Shown here: positions 1 to 5,890 of the stretch, in pieces
How positions within the stretch are numbered: position 1 is the stretch's first letter
Layout of the letters: the number at the start of each line of letters is the position of its first letter
The notes under the pieces: generated by a model
What the model was told of the DNA's origin: nothing
Database searches by the model: none
The model's input: the letters and a program-made list of their open reading frames with translations, nothing else
Program-made: the position numbers and the translations under genes
Assembly: GCA_021851465.1 (NCBI GenBank)
Contig: JAJZDL010000062.1
Location: 1-12,749 of the forward strand
Reading direction: 5' to 3'
DNA length: 12,749 nucleotides
From: Acidobacteriota bacterium
Lineage (GTDB): Bacteria; Acidobacteriota; Terriglobia; Terriglobales; Acidobacteriaceae

Positions 1-128
1 ACTTCGCCCGAAGACTCAAGACCCTCAAAGGACTGACGCCCTATGAATACCTCTGTAAACTCTGGACTCAAACCCCAGACCAATTTACGCTCAATCCAAT
101 CCATCAAATGCCGGGACTAAACATCTAG
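1..128 (+). CDS. IS481-family transposase, C-terminal end only
   Basis: The frame from position 3 to the TAG at 126-128 encodes 41 residues: FARRLKTLKGLTPYEYL, then CKLWTQTPDQFTLNPIHQ, then MPGLNI. This is the characteristic C-terminus of IS481-family DDE transposases, with the 'LKGLTPYEY..KLWT..P..F..NP.HQMPGLN' signature after the integrase core. The gene begins left of the window, so I cannot say whether it is intact. The right terminal repeat of this element should lie shortly after the stop codon, but I could not identify it without the left end. Only family membership is claimed. The catalytic residues are outside the window. Confidence 0.85.
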   Translation, partial: FARRLKTLKGLTPYEYLCKLWTQTPDQFTLNPIHQMPGLNI

Positions 129-222
129 TGCTGGACCATATCGAACAAACACCGACCCCGAATTGAGCGCGTGTTGTGTCCCTCGCCAAAGGGTTGTGCC
201 ATGACGGCAGAAGCAGGAGTTA

Positions 223-248
223 GAGCATATTTCTTATTGGTATATAGG
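223..248 (+). repeat. Left terminal inverted repeat of the IS630 element
   Basis: The left end begins GAGCATATTTC and continues to TATAGG. Compared with the reverse complement of 1224-1248, about 20 of 25 positions agree, and the outermost GAGCAT is identical. The TA just outside (221-222) is the expected target dinucleotide. Confidence 0.85.
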
Positions 249-291
249 TTGATTCTTTGCGGGGGCATATTTTTGGTGGATGCTTTGAGGC

Positions 292-1231
292 ATGGCCCGG
301 GCATATAGTGACGATTTGCGGAAGAAGCTGTTGAAGGCGCACGTGGCGGGTGAAGGGACGTTGCGTGAGTTGGCGGCGCGGTTCGATGTGAGCGTGGCCT
401 GGGCATGGAAGATTTCCTCTGCGTACCGCAAGAGCGGTTCGATGGAACGCAAGCCTCAGGTGCGCTATGGGCGGCTGGGCCGGATCGACCCCGGGCAGGT
501 CAAGCGGCTGCTGGACGCGCAACCCGATCTGACGCTGGAGGCGCTGAAGGGATCCCTGGCCAAGGTTGGGGTTGCAGTCAGCCCCACGCAACTTTGACGC
601 GTGCTCGGCAGGCTCGGGTACCGGCTCAAAAAAAGTCGCTCCACGCGGTCGAGCGGGACACGGAGCCAACCGCCAAAAGCGTGCGGAGTTCGTCGAGCGC
701 CTCGGCACGGTCGCGCCGGAGCGCCTGATTTTCCTGGACGAAACCGGGGTCGCCACCTCGATGACCAGGCTCTACGCCCGCGCTGTCGGAGGCCGCCGGA
801 TCGCGGAAGCCACGCCCGGCGGACACTGGAAGATTCTGACCCCGATCGGCGCCATGCGGCTGACCGGCATGTTCGCGCCGATGACCGTCGAAGCGGCCAC
901 CGACGCCGATATCTTCTTCGCCTATGTCGACCAGATGCTCTGCCCACAACTCAGGGCCGGCGACGTGGTGGTGATGGACAACCTCAGTTCGCATAAAGTC
1001 CAGGACGTCCGCGAGCGCATCCAGGCGGCCGGTGCCGAACTGCTCTACCTGCCGCCCTACTCGCCCGACCTCAACCCCATTGAAAAAGCCTGGGCCAAGC
1101 TCAAGCAGTTCCTGCGCGCGGCCAAAGCCCGCACCGCAGAGCAGCTCCAGCAGGCCATCGCGGAGGCCCTCGAAACCATCTCCAGCAACGACACCAAGGC
1201 CTGGTTTAGAACCCCATCCTCCGCCCTATAG
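292..1231 (+). pseudogene. IS630-family transposase, disrupted
   Basis: The N-terminal part (from ATG 292) encodes a helix-turn-helix region with MARAYSDDLRKKLLKAH and VSVAWAWKISSAYRKSG. The C-terminal part (same strand, different frame, to 1231) carries the DDE core: LIFLDETGV, then VVMDNLSSHK, then LYLPPYSPDLNPIEKAWAKLK. Three lesions separate them. First, an in-frame TGA at 595-597 sits where the family usually continues. Second, a run of seven A at 628-634 forces a -1 step to reach KKSLHAVERD. Third, another -1 step near 663-666 leads into ANRQKRAEFVERL. The A-run could be a programmed slippage site as in some IS630 members. The stop codon and the second shift are better read as a point mutation and a one-base loss. 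The ATG has GAGG just upstream. Mobilisation in trans by a related transposase remains possible. Confidence 0.88.
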
Positions 1232-1248
1232 CAAAAAGGAAAATGCTC
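1224..1248 (-). repeat. Right terminal inverted repeat of the IS630 element
   Basis: Read on the minus strand this end begins GAGCATTTTCC and runs to CTATAGGG, matching the left end at 223-248 with a few mismatches. TA follows at 1249-1250. The transposase stop codon TAG (1229-1231) lies within the repeat, a compact arrangement. Confidence 0.85.
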
Positions 1249-1329
1249 TAGACGAACGAAGCAGCGCTCGATCCATGCAACGCCCGGACCTACAGAGACG
1301 CACTGGAAATATGCGCGCCGCATCCTGCG

Positions 1330-1335
1330 TACAAT
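1330..1335 (+). promoter_or_regulatory. Candidate -10 box for the small membrane protein gene
   Basis: TACAAT lies 8 nt before the ATG at 1344, so the transcript would start within 1-3 nt of the start codon. No convincing -35 box is seen at 16-18 bp. There is no Shine-Dalgarno sequence, which agrees with leaderless translation. Confidence 0.4.
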
Positions 1336-1343
1336 CTCAAAGC

Positions 1344-1505
1344 ATGGGAAAGACGGCTTGGATCTGGTTTGTCGGCTGTGCGGCCTGGATCGTGGACGGT
1401 GCGGTGCAAATTCATGTGCACGCGCTCGTCCACGCCCGGCTCGCCTTCACGGTCGCCCTGCTCTTCCTCGTCGCCGGCCTCTTCTACCGTCGGCAGAAGC
1501 AATAA
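1344..1505 (+). CDS. Small two-helix membrane protein, function unknown
   Basis: This encodes 53 residues starting MGKTAWIWFVGCAAW and ending LFLVAGLFYRRQKQ. Two hydrophobic segments (about residues 4-21 and 31-47) are joined by a short polar stretch with three histidines (QIHVHALVHAR). The C-terminus is basic, suggesting a hairpin in the inner membrane with the tail in the cytoplasm. I do not recognise the family. The frame is open further upstream into the IS element, but the ATG at 1344 is preferred: it follows a TACAAT box by 8 nt, and the protein from that point looks like a clean small membrane protein. It converges on sucD, and its stop codon lies in the shared hairpin at 1500-1542. 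Existence as a real gene is likely but not certain, given its size. Confidence 0.6.
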   Translation: MGKTAWIWFVGCAAWIVDGAVQIHVHALVHARLAFTVALLFLVAGLFYRRQKQ

Positions 1506-1542
1506 AAGCGGGTGCACCCGTCGGCGCGCCCCGCTTCTATTG
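1500..1542. terminator. Bidirectional hairpin between the small membrane gene and sucD
   Basis: The arms CAATAAAAGCGGG (1500-1512) and CCCGCTTCTATTG (1530-1542) pair at 12 of 13 positions around a 17-nt loop. The GC-rich inner part sits next to the loop and the A/T-rich outer part lies at the base on both sides. The hairpin lies between two convergent genes, so it can end transcription from both. The T-tracts are short, so termination strength is uncertain. Confidence 0.6.
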
Positions 1543-1562
1543 TCAGACGAGTCCTGGCGCGC

Positions 1563-2459
1563 TTATCGCTGCGCCTTGCCCAGCACCTTCGCCATCATCG
1601 CGCCGATCTCCGCCGGCGACTTCACCACATGGATTCCCGCCGCCGCCATCGCCGCCATCTTGCTCGCCGCCGTGCCCTCGCCGCCGCTGATGATCGCGCC
1701 CGCGTGGCCCATGCGCCGTCCCGGAGGCGCCGTCTGCCCCGCGATGAAGCCGACCACCGGCTTCTTTACATGCTCCTGGATGAACTGCGCGGCCTTCTCC
1801 TCCGCCGAGCCGCCGATCTCGCCGATCATCACGATCGCCTCGGTCTCCGGGTCGTCGTTCAGCAGCCGCAGCGCGTCGATGTGGTTGTTCCCGATGATTG
1901 GGTCGCCGCCGATGCCGATCGCCGTCGATTGCCCGATGCCACGCGTCGTCAACTGGTACACCGCCTCATACGTCAGCGTGCCCGAGCGCGAGACGATCCC
2001 GACCGAGCCTTCCTTGTGGATGCGCCCCGGCATGATGCCGATCTTCGCCTTCCCCGGCGAGATCACGCCCGGACAGTTCGGCCCGATCAGCCGCGACCGT
2101 TTTCCATCCGGGCCAGCCCGCTTGACAATCTCCCACGCCTTCACCATGTCCAGCGTCGGGATGCCCTCCGTGATGCAGACGATCAGCGGAACCCCGCTCG
2201 CCGCCGCCTCCAGAACCCCGTCCGCGGCGAACGGTGGCGGCACGAAGATCATGGTCGCATTCGCGCCCGTCTCCTTCACCGCCTCTTCCACGGTGTTGAA
2301 GACCGGCCAGCCCTCGTGCGTCGTCCCGCCCTTGCCCGGCGTCACGCCGCCCACAACCTTAGTCCCATACTCCGCGCAGCCCTTCGCGTGGAACGTCCCC
2401 TCGCGCCCGGTAATCCCCTGCACAATCAACCGCGTATTCTTATCAACCAAAACTGCCAT
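1563..2459 (-). CDS. sucD: Succinyl-CoA synthetase, alpha subunit
   Basis: SucD is the CoA-binding, phosphohistidine-carrying subunit of succinyl-CoA synthetase. With SucC it converts succinyl-CoA, phosphate and NDP to succinate, CoA and NTP in the TCA cycle, in the cytoplasm. The 298-residue protein has the usual length. Visible motifs are the CoA-fold start LIVQGITGREGTFH (residues 11-24), RLIGPNCPGVI (123-133), GIVSRSGTLTYE (154-165), and GRRMGHAGAIISGGEGTA (247-264) with the catalytic His252 that is phosphorylated. The ATG directly follows the sucC stop codon (TAA then ATG, no gap). The likely ribosome binding sequence GGTGGGAAG is formed by the last codons of sucC, so the two subunits are probably translationally coupled, giving equal amounts. 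Confidence 0.97.
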   Translation of the reverse strand: MAVLVDKNTRLIVQGITGREGTFHAKGCAEYGTKVVGGVTPGKGGTTHEGWPVFNTVEEAVKETGANATMIFVPPPFAADGVLEAAASGVPLIVCITEGIPTLDMVKAWEIVKRAGPDGKRSRLIGPNCPGVISPGKAKIGIMPGRIHKEGSVGIVSRSGTLTYEAVYQLTTRGIGQSTAIGIGGDPIIGNNHIDALRLLNDDPETEAIVMIGEIGGSAEEKAAQFIQEHVKKPVVGFIAGQTAPPGRRMGHAGAIISGGEGTAASKMAAMAAAGIHVVKSPAEIGAMMAKVLGKAQR

Positions 2460-3638
2460 TTACTTCCCACCTTTCGCGGCAGCGACGGCAAGATCCGCGG
2501 CTTCCTTCATTGTTGCGCCCACTTCAAATTTCAACCCAGATTCCTTCAGAATCTTGCGCCCCTCCTCGACATTCGTTCCCTCAAGCCGAAGGATGATCGG
2601 CAGCTTCACATTCAGCTTCTTCGCTGCCGCGACGACAGCGGTCGCCAGCACGTCCACGCGCAGGATGCCGCCGAAGATATTGATGAAGATCGCCTTCACA
2701 TTCGGGTCGCTCAACAAAATCGCAAACGCACTCTCGATCTGCTCCTGGTTTGCGCCTCCGCCCACGTCGAGAAAGTTCGCCGCCTTGCCGCCCGCGTATT
2801 CGATGATGTCCATCGTTGCCATCGCCAGCCCCGCGCCGTTCACCATGCAGGCGATCGAGCCATCGAGCTTGATGTAGTTCAGGTTCGACTTCGACGCCTC
2901 CACCTCCAGCGGGTCTTCCTCCGCCAGGTCGCGCAGCTCCTTCAAATCTTTGTGCCGAAACATCGCGTTGTCGTCGAAGTTGATCTTGCAGTCCAGCGCC
3001 ATCAACCCGCCGTCCTTGGTCGTGATGAACGGGTTGATCTCCATCAGCGTCGCGTCGCTTTCGACGTAAGCCTTGTACAGCCCCATCATGAACGCCACGG
3101 CGGAGTTGATCTGCTTCGCATCCAGCCCCAGCTTGAACGCCAGTTGCCGCGCCTGGTAAGGCTGCAGGCCAACCGCCGGCTCGATGGTCTCCTTGTAGAT
3201 CAGCTCCGGCGTCTCGTGCGCCACCTGCTCGATCTCCATCCCGCCGGACTGCGAGGCCATGAACACCACCTTGGACGTGGCACGGTCCAGCACCAGACCC
3301 AGATACAGTTCGCGCTCGATGGCCGAACCCGCCTCGATCAGCAGCCGCTGGACTTTCTGCCCGGCTGGGCCCGTCTGGTGAGTGACAAGTTGCATCCCCA
3401 GGATCGCCTTCGCCGCGTCGTTCGCGGCCTCGATCGACTTGGTCACCTTTACGCCGCCGCCCTTGCCGCGCCCGCCCGCATGGATCTGCGCCTTTACCAC
3501 CACGGCTACATTCCCCTTGCCGAACAGGGCCTTCGCCGCCGTGTCTGCCTCTTCCAGCGTGGTCGCCATCTCGCCGTCGGGCACGGGCACGCCGTACCTC
3601 CGCAAAACATCTTTTGCCTGGTACTCGTGAATCTTCAT
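2460..3638 (-). CDS. sucC: Succinyl-CoA synthetase, beta subunit
   Basis: SucC is the nucleotide-binding subunit of succinyl-CoA synthetase and carries an ATP-grasp fold. It is 392 residues long, normal for the family. Motifs in order are MKIHEYQAKDVLRRYGVPVP at the N-terminus, the glycine-rich nucleotide loop KAQIHAGGRGKGGGVKV (49-65), MEINPF (199-204) and LDCKINFDDNA (216-226) with acidic metal-binding residues. Next are MVNGAGLAMATMDIIE (265-280), NFLDVGGGA (288-296), INIFGGI (319-325) and RLEGTNVEEG (351-360). The gene is first in a two-gene operon with sucD and is divergent from trpD. A promoter with boxes TTGCCG and TACTAT lies upstream on the minus strand, giving a leader of about 35 nt. 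The choice between ATP and GTP cannot be read reliably from the sequence. Confidence 0.97.
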   Translation of the reverse strand: MKIHEYQAKDVLRRYGVPVPDGEMATTLEEADTAAKALFGKGNVAVVVKAQIHAGGRGKGGGVKVTKSIEAANDAAKAILGMQLVTHQTGPAGQKVQRLLIEAGSAIERELYLGLVLDRATSKVVFMASQSGGMEIEQVAHETPELIYKETIEPAVGLQPYQARQLAFKLGLDAKQINSAVAFMMGLYKAYVESDATLMEINPFITTKDGGLMALDCKINFDDNAMFRHKDLKELRDLAEEDPLEVEASKSNLNYIKLDGSIACMVNGAGLAMATMDIIEYAGGKAANFLDVGGGANQEQIESAFAILLSDPNVKAIFINIFGGILRVDVLATAVVAAAKKLNVKLPIILRLEGTNVEEGRKILKESGLKFEVGATMKEAADLAVAAAKGGK

Positions 3639-3679
3639 AGTCGTCTGCCCCGGTGCCGTTGAAAATCGCTCACAATTGG

Positions 3680-3709
3680 ATAGTAGCGGATGGATGGAAG
3701 TCGCGGCAA
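3680..3709 (-). promoter_or_regulatory. Sigma-70-type promoter of sucCD
   Basis: On the minus strand, TTGCCG (3709-3704) and TACTAT (3685-3680) are separated by 18 bp. Transcription would start near 3673, giving about 35 nt of leader before the sucC ATG at 3638. The same TTGCCG hexamer is the -35 box of the tldD promoter. Confidence 0.6.
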
Positions 3710-3719
3710 ACGGATCGCG

Positions 3720-3748
3720 CGATTACCGCTCAGTATAAGCGGTAATCG
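3720..3748. promoter_or_regulatory. Perfect 11-bp inverted repeat between divergent sucC and trpD
   Basis: CGATTACCGCT (3720-3730) and AGCGGTAATCG (3738-3748) are exact reverse complements around the 7-nt spacer CAGTATA. The element begins about 10 bp upstream of the sucC -35 box and about 75 bp upstream of the trpD start. It could be an operator for a dimeric regulator or an RNA hairpin in a trpD leader. No T-run follows on either side, so it does not look like a terminator. Confidence 0.6.
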
Positions 3749-3821
3749 AATCATTCCGGCCAGTCTGCGGCCCAATGAGCCAACGGAGGAAAACGCCCGG
3801 CAAGCTGATACTCTTTCCCTC

Positions 3822-4937
3822 ATGGCCCTGCTCAACGATCTGAAGCGCGTCGTCGAAGGGCGCGAGGTCCTCTCGCGCAGTGAGGCGCGCGCACTGCTCG
3901 ACCGCGTTCTTGCAGGCAGTTCGGAGAACGATCAGCCTGGAAGCGCGCACTCGCTACAGCTCGCCGCTCTGCTCGGGGCCATCGCCGCGCGCGGCGAAAC
4001 CGCAAACGAGTTGGCCGGGTTCGCCGAAGCCATGCGCGCCGCCGCTGTCACCCTGCCGCTCGATGAGGCAGAGCGAAGCCTCCTGGTCGACTCCTGCGGC
4101 ACTGGCGGCGACAACACCGGCACCTTCAACATCTCCACCGCCGCCGCGCTGGTCGCCGCCGCAGCAGCACCCGCAGCGATGGTCGCCAAGCACGGCAACC
4201 GCGCCGTCACCTCGCTCTCCGGCTCCGCCGACGTTCTTGAAGCCCTCGGAATCCCCATCGGGTTGGCGCCCGCCGCCGGGGCCGCGGCGCTGCGCACCCA
4301 CCGCTTTGCCTTCCTCCATGCGCCCGGCCTGCATCCTGCGATGAAGGCCGTCCAGCCCATCCGCCGGGCGCTCGGCGTACGCACCGTCTTCAACGTGCTT
4401 GGACCGCTGGCGAACCCCGCAGGAGCGCGCGCGCAGGTGATGGGCGTCTACTCCGCGCACCTGGTCCCCATCGTCGCCGAGGCGATGCGGCTGCTCGGCG
4501 TGCGCCACGCCTTCGTCGTCCACGGCGCGGTCGCAAGCGAAGCAACCGCAAACGCCGGTGGCATCGATGAGATCTCCATCTCCGGCCCAACCCAGATCGC
4601 CGAGGTGCGCGGCGATGCCGTCACCTTTAGCCATCTGTCGCCGGAGCAGGTCGGCCTCGCCTCCGCCTCCATCGAGCGCCTGCGCGGCGGCGATGCCGCA
4701 ACCAACGCCGCTATCCTCCTCGCCATCTTCAACGGCGAGCGCGGCCCCCGCCGCGACGTCGTCCTGCTCAACGCAGCCGCCGTCCTCATCGCCGCCGATG
4801 TCGTTCCATCCTCGACCCCAGACAGCCACGCGGCCTTTCGCGACGCCATCGCGCTCGCCGCGCGCACCATCGACTCCGGCGCAGTCGCCGCGCTGGTCCT
4901 CGCTCTCGCCGCCAAGAGGGAACACGCGGAACCATAG
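3822..4937 (+). CDS. trpD: Anthranilate phosphoribosyltransferase
   Basis: TrpD transfers the phosphoribosyl group of PRPP to anthranilate, the second step of tryptophan synthesis from chorismate. From the ATG at 3822 the protein is 371 residues, slightly longer than the usual 330-350. Motifs seen are the PRPP/Mg loop DSCGTGGDNTGTFNIST (90-106), VAKHGNR (121-127), GSADVLEALGIPIG (134-147), HPAMKAVQPIRRALG (171-185), TVFNVLGPLANPAGA (188-202), and the acidic pair GGIDEIS (247-252) that binds the second metal. The common lysine or arginine in 'S-K-SGSADVLE' is leucine here (TSLSGSADVLE). The frame stays open 44 codons upstream to 3690, but homology begins at MALLNDLKRVVEG. GATACT at 3807-3812 lies 9 nt before the ATG, and GGAGG at 3785-3789 is too far to be its ribosome binding site. 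No other trp gene is adjacent. Confidence 0.94.
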   Translation: MALLNDLKRVVEGREVLSRSEARALLDRVLAGSSENDQPGSAHSLQLAALLGAIAARGETANELAGFAEAMRAAAVTLPLDEAERSLLVDSCGTGGDNTGTFNISTAAALVAAAAAPAAMVAKHGNRAVTSLSGSADVLEALGIPIGLAPAAGAAALRTHRFAFLHAPGLHPAMKAVQPIRRALGVRTVFNVLGPLANPAGARAQVMGVYSAHLVPIVAEAMRLLGVRHAFVVHGAVASEATANAGGIDEISISGPTQIAEVRGDAVTFSHLSPEQVGLASASIERLRGGDAATNAAILLAIFNGERGPRRDVVLLNAAAVLIAADVVPSSTPDSHAAFRDAIALAARTIDSGAVAALVLALAAKREHAEP

Positions 4938-4997
4938 CCCCTCGCCCAACGTACAATTCTCCAGCAGTTCGAAGCTGCACTCAATCAGGAGAACCCC

Positions 4998-5360
4998 ATG
5001 GCCTCATGTCCCCCGCAGCCCGGCACCTCGCTCGATCCCTCGATGGTCACCACCGCCCTCGATCTGCCCGGCTACCGCATCGTGCGCAACCTGGGCGTTG
5101 TGCGTGGCATCGTCGTGCGCTCGCGCAACATCCTCGCCACGCTCGGCGCAGGGCTACAGACCGTCTTCGGCGGCAACATCACGCTCTACACCCAACTCTG
5201 CGAGAAGACACGCCAGGACGCTTTCGCCATGATGATGCAGCACGCCGCCCAGCACGGCGCCAACGCCGTCATCATGGCCCGCTACGACGCCAACGAGCTG
5301 ATGCAGGGCGTCACCGAAGTTCTCGCCTACGGCACCGCCGTCCTCGTCGAAAAACTCTAG
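4998..5360 (+). CDS. YbjQ/UPF0145 family protein
   Basis: This encodes a 120-residue cytoplasmic protein. It matches the YbjQ/UPF0145 family, proteins of about 105-110 residues that form small pentamer-like rings and are often labelled 'heavy-metal-binding domain', although their job is not established. The family pattern is clear: TTALDLPGYRIVRNLGVVRGIVVRSRN, GLQTVFGGNITLYTQLCEKTRQDAF, then HGANAVIMARYDANELMQGVTEVLAYGTAV (motifs from about residues 17 to 115). About 13 extra residues precede the domain. The ATG has an AGGAG at 4987-4991 with 6-nt spacing. TACAAT at 4952-4957 could be a -10 box giving a leader of about 35 nt, but no -35 box supports it. It follows trpD by 60 bp and converges on the DUF2809 gene with a 4-bp overlap. 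Confidence 0.9.
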   Translation: MASCPPQPGTSLDPSMVTTALDLPGYRIVRNLGVVRGIVVRSRNILATLGAGLQTVFGGNITLYTQLCEKTRQDAFAMMMQHAAQHGANAVIMARYDANELMQGVTEVLAYGTAVLVEKL

Positions 5361-5779
5361 CCTTCCGCGTGTCGGATGCTCGCATCCAGACTCGCTGCAA
5401 GGCAGATCGCGACCCAGTACGCCGCGATGTCCCGCACGGAGAAGTGCCGGCCCAGCAGGATCATCCCCGGCAGCGTCAGCCGGAAGGCGTCCATTGCGGG
5501 CGAGTGGTAGAGCTTGAAGAACTCGACCGCCGTGGCAATCGCCCCTGCAATCAGCGCAACGACTGGCAGACGCCACCGCGGAAGCACTGTCGAGACACCC
5601 CAGTAGACCATCGCGGCCCACAGCATCGATCCGCCGTACTTCACTACAGCCCACGGCAGGCCAAGCGGCACAAGCCGCACCGCAGGCCCAGCACACATCG
5701 TAACCACGAGGAGTGCGAGCGAAGTCCTGTAGCGCCGCGGCCGCACCCACTCCGGCCTTATTGTCTGCCAAGGCTGCAA
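5357..5779 (-). CDS. DUF2809 family integral membrane protein
   Basis: This encodes a 140-residue protein with four hydrophobic segments (about residues 20-40, 44-66, 70-90 and 115-132). The signature VVKYGGSMLWAAMVYWGV followed by AVEFFKLYHSPAMDAFRLT and LPGMILLGRHFSVRDIAAYW fits DUF2809, a family of small inner-membrane proteins of unknown function. The start is uncertain. I chose TTG at 5779 with GGAGG four bases upstream; a GTG eleven codons in, also behind a purine-rich stretch, would leave all membrane segments intact. The TAG stop overlaps the stop of the convergent UPF0145 gene within one CTAG. Upstream it is divergent from tldD, and about 110 bp separate the two starts. Confidence 0.82.
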   Translation of the reverse strand: MQPWQTIRPEWVRPRRYRTSLALLVVTMCAGPAVRLVPLGLPWAVVKYGGSMLWAAMVYWGVSTVLPRWRLPVVALIAGAIATAVEFFKLYHSPAMDAFRLTLPGMILLGRHFSVRDIAAYWVAICLAASLDASIRHAEG

Positions 5780-5855
5780 CCGGCCTCCGCCTCTGCCCGC
5801 AACAGTGCAGAACCCGCAACTGTATCACTCCCGCGCCCTTTTCTTCGTGGTTTAT

Positions 5856-5884
5856 TTGCCGGGAAGCCTGTGGAAGCCTAGAAT
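5856..5884 (+). promoter_or_regulatory. Promoter of tldD, giving a leaderless transcript
   Basis: TTGCCG (5856-5861) and TAGAAT (5879-5884) are separated by exactly 17 bp. The GTG start codon of tldD begins 7 nt after the -10 box, where transcription is expected to start. No ribosome binding sequence fits this start. The three facts together support a leaderless mRNA. Confidence 0.72.
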
Positions 5885-5890
5885 TGAACT

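Larger units (their letters stand above)
223..1248 (+). mobile_element. Complete IS630-family insertion sequence, about 1026 bp
   Basis: The element is bounded by imperfect terminal inverted repeats (223-248 and 1224-1248) and flanked by TA dinucleotides at 221-222 and 1249-1250. This fits the TA target duplication of the IS630/Tc1-mariner superfamily. It carries one transposase gene in the plus direction whose stop codon lies inside the right terminal repeat. The ends still match well while the transposase is disrupted, so the copy looks structurally whole but unable to move by itself. It sits in a non-coding stretch next to an IS481 gene end; joining the flanks does not restore any obvious gene. 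Confidence 0.9.

Noticed and set aside
1512..3662. Long plus-strand open frame (716 codons) opposite sucCD
   Set aside because: The translation is rich in Arg/His/Leu with no recognisable domain, and it lies antisense to two certain genes; it is a by-product of high GC codon use.
3690..3821. 44-codon N-terminal extension of TrpD
   Set aside because: TrpD homology starts at MALLNDLK (3822); the extension contains the inverted repeat and has no family match.
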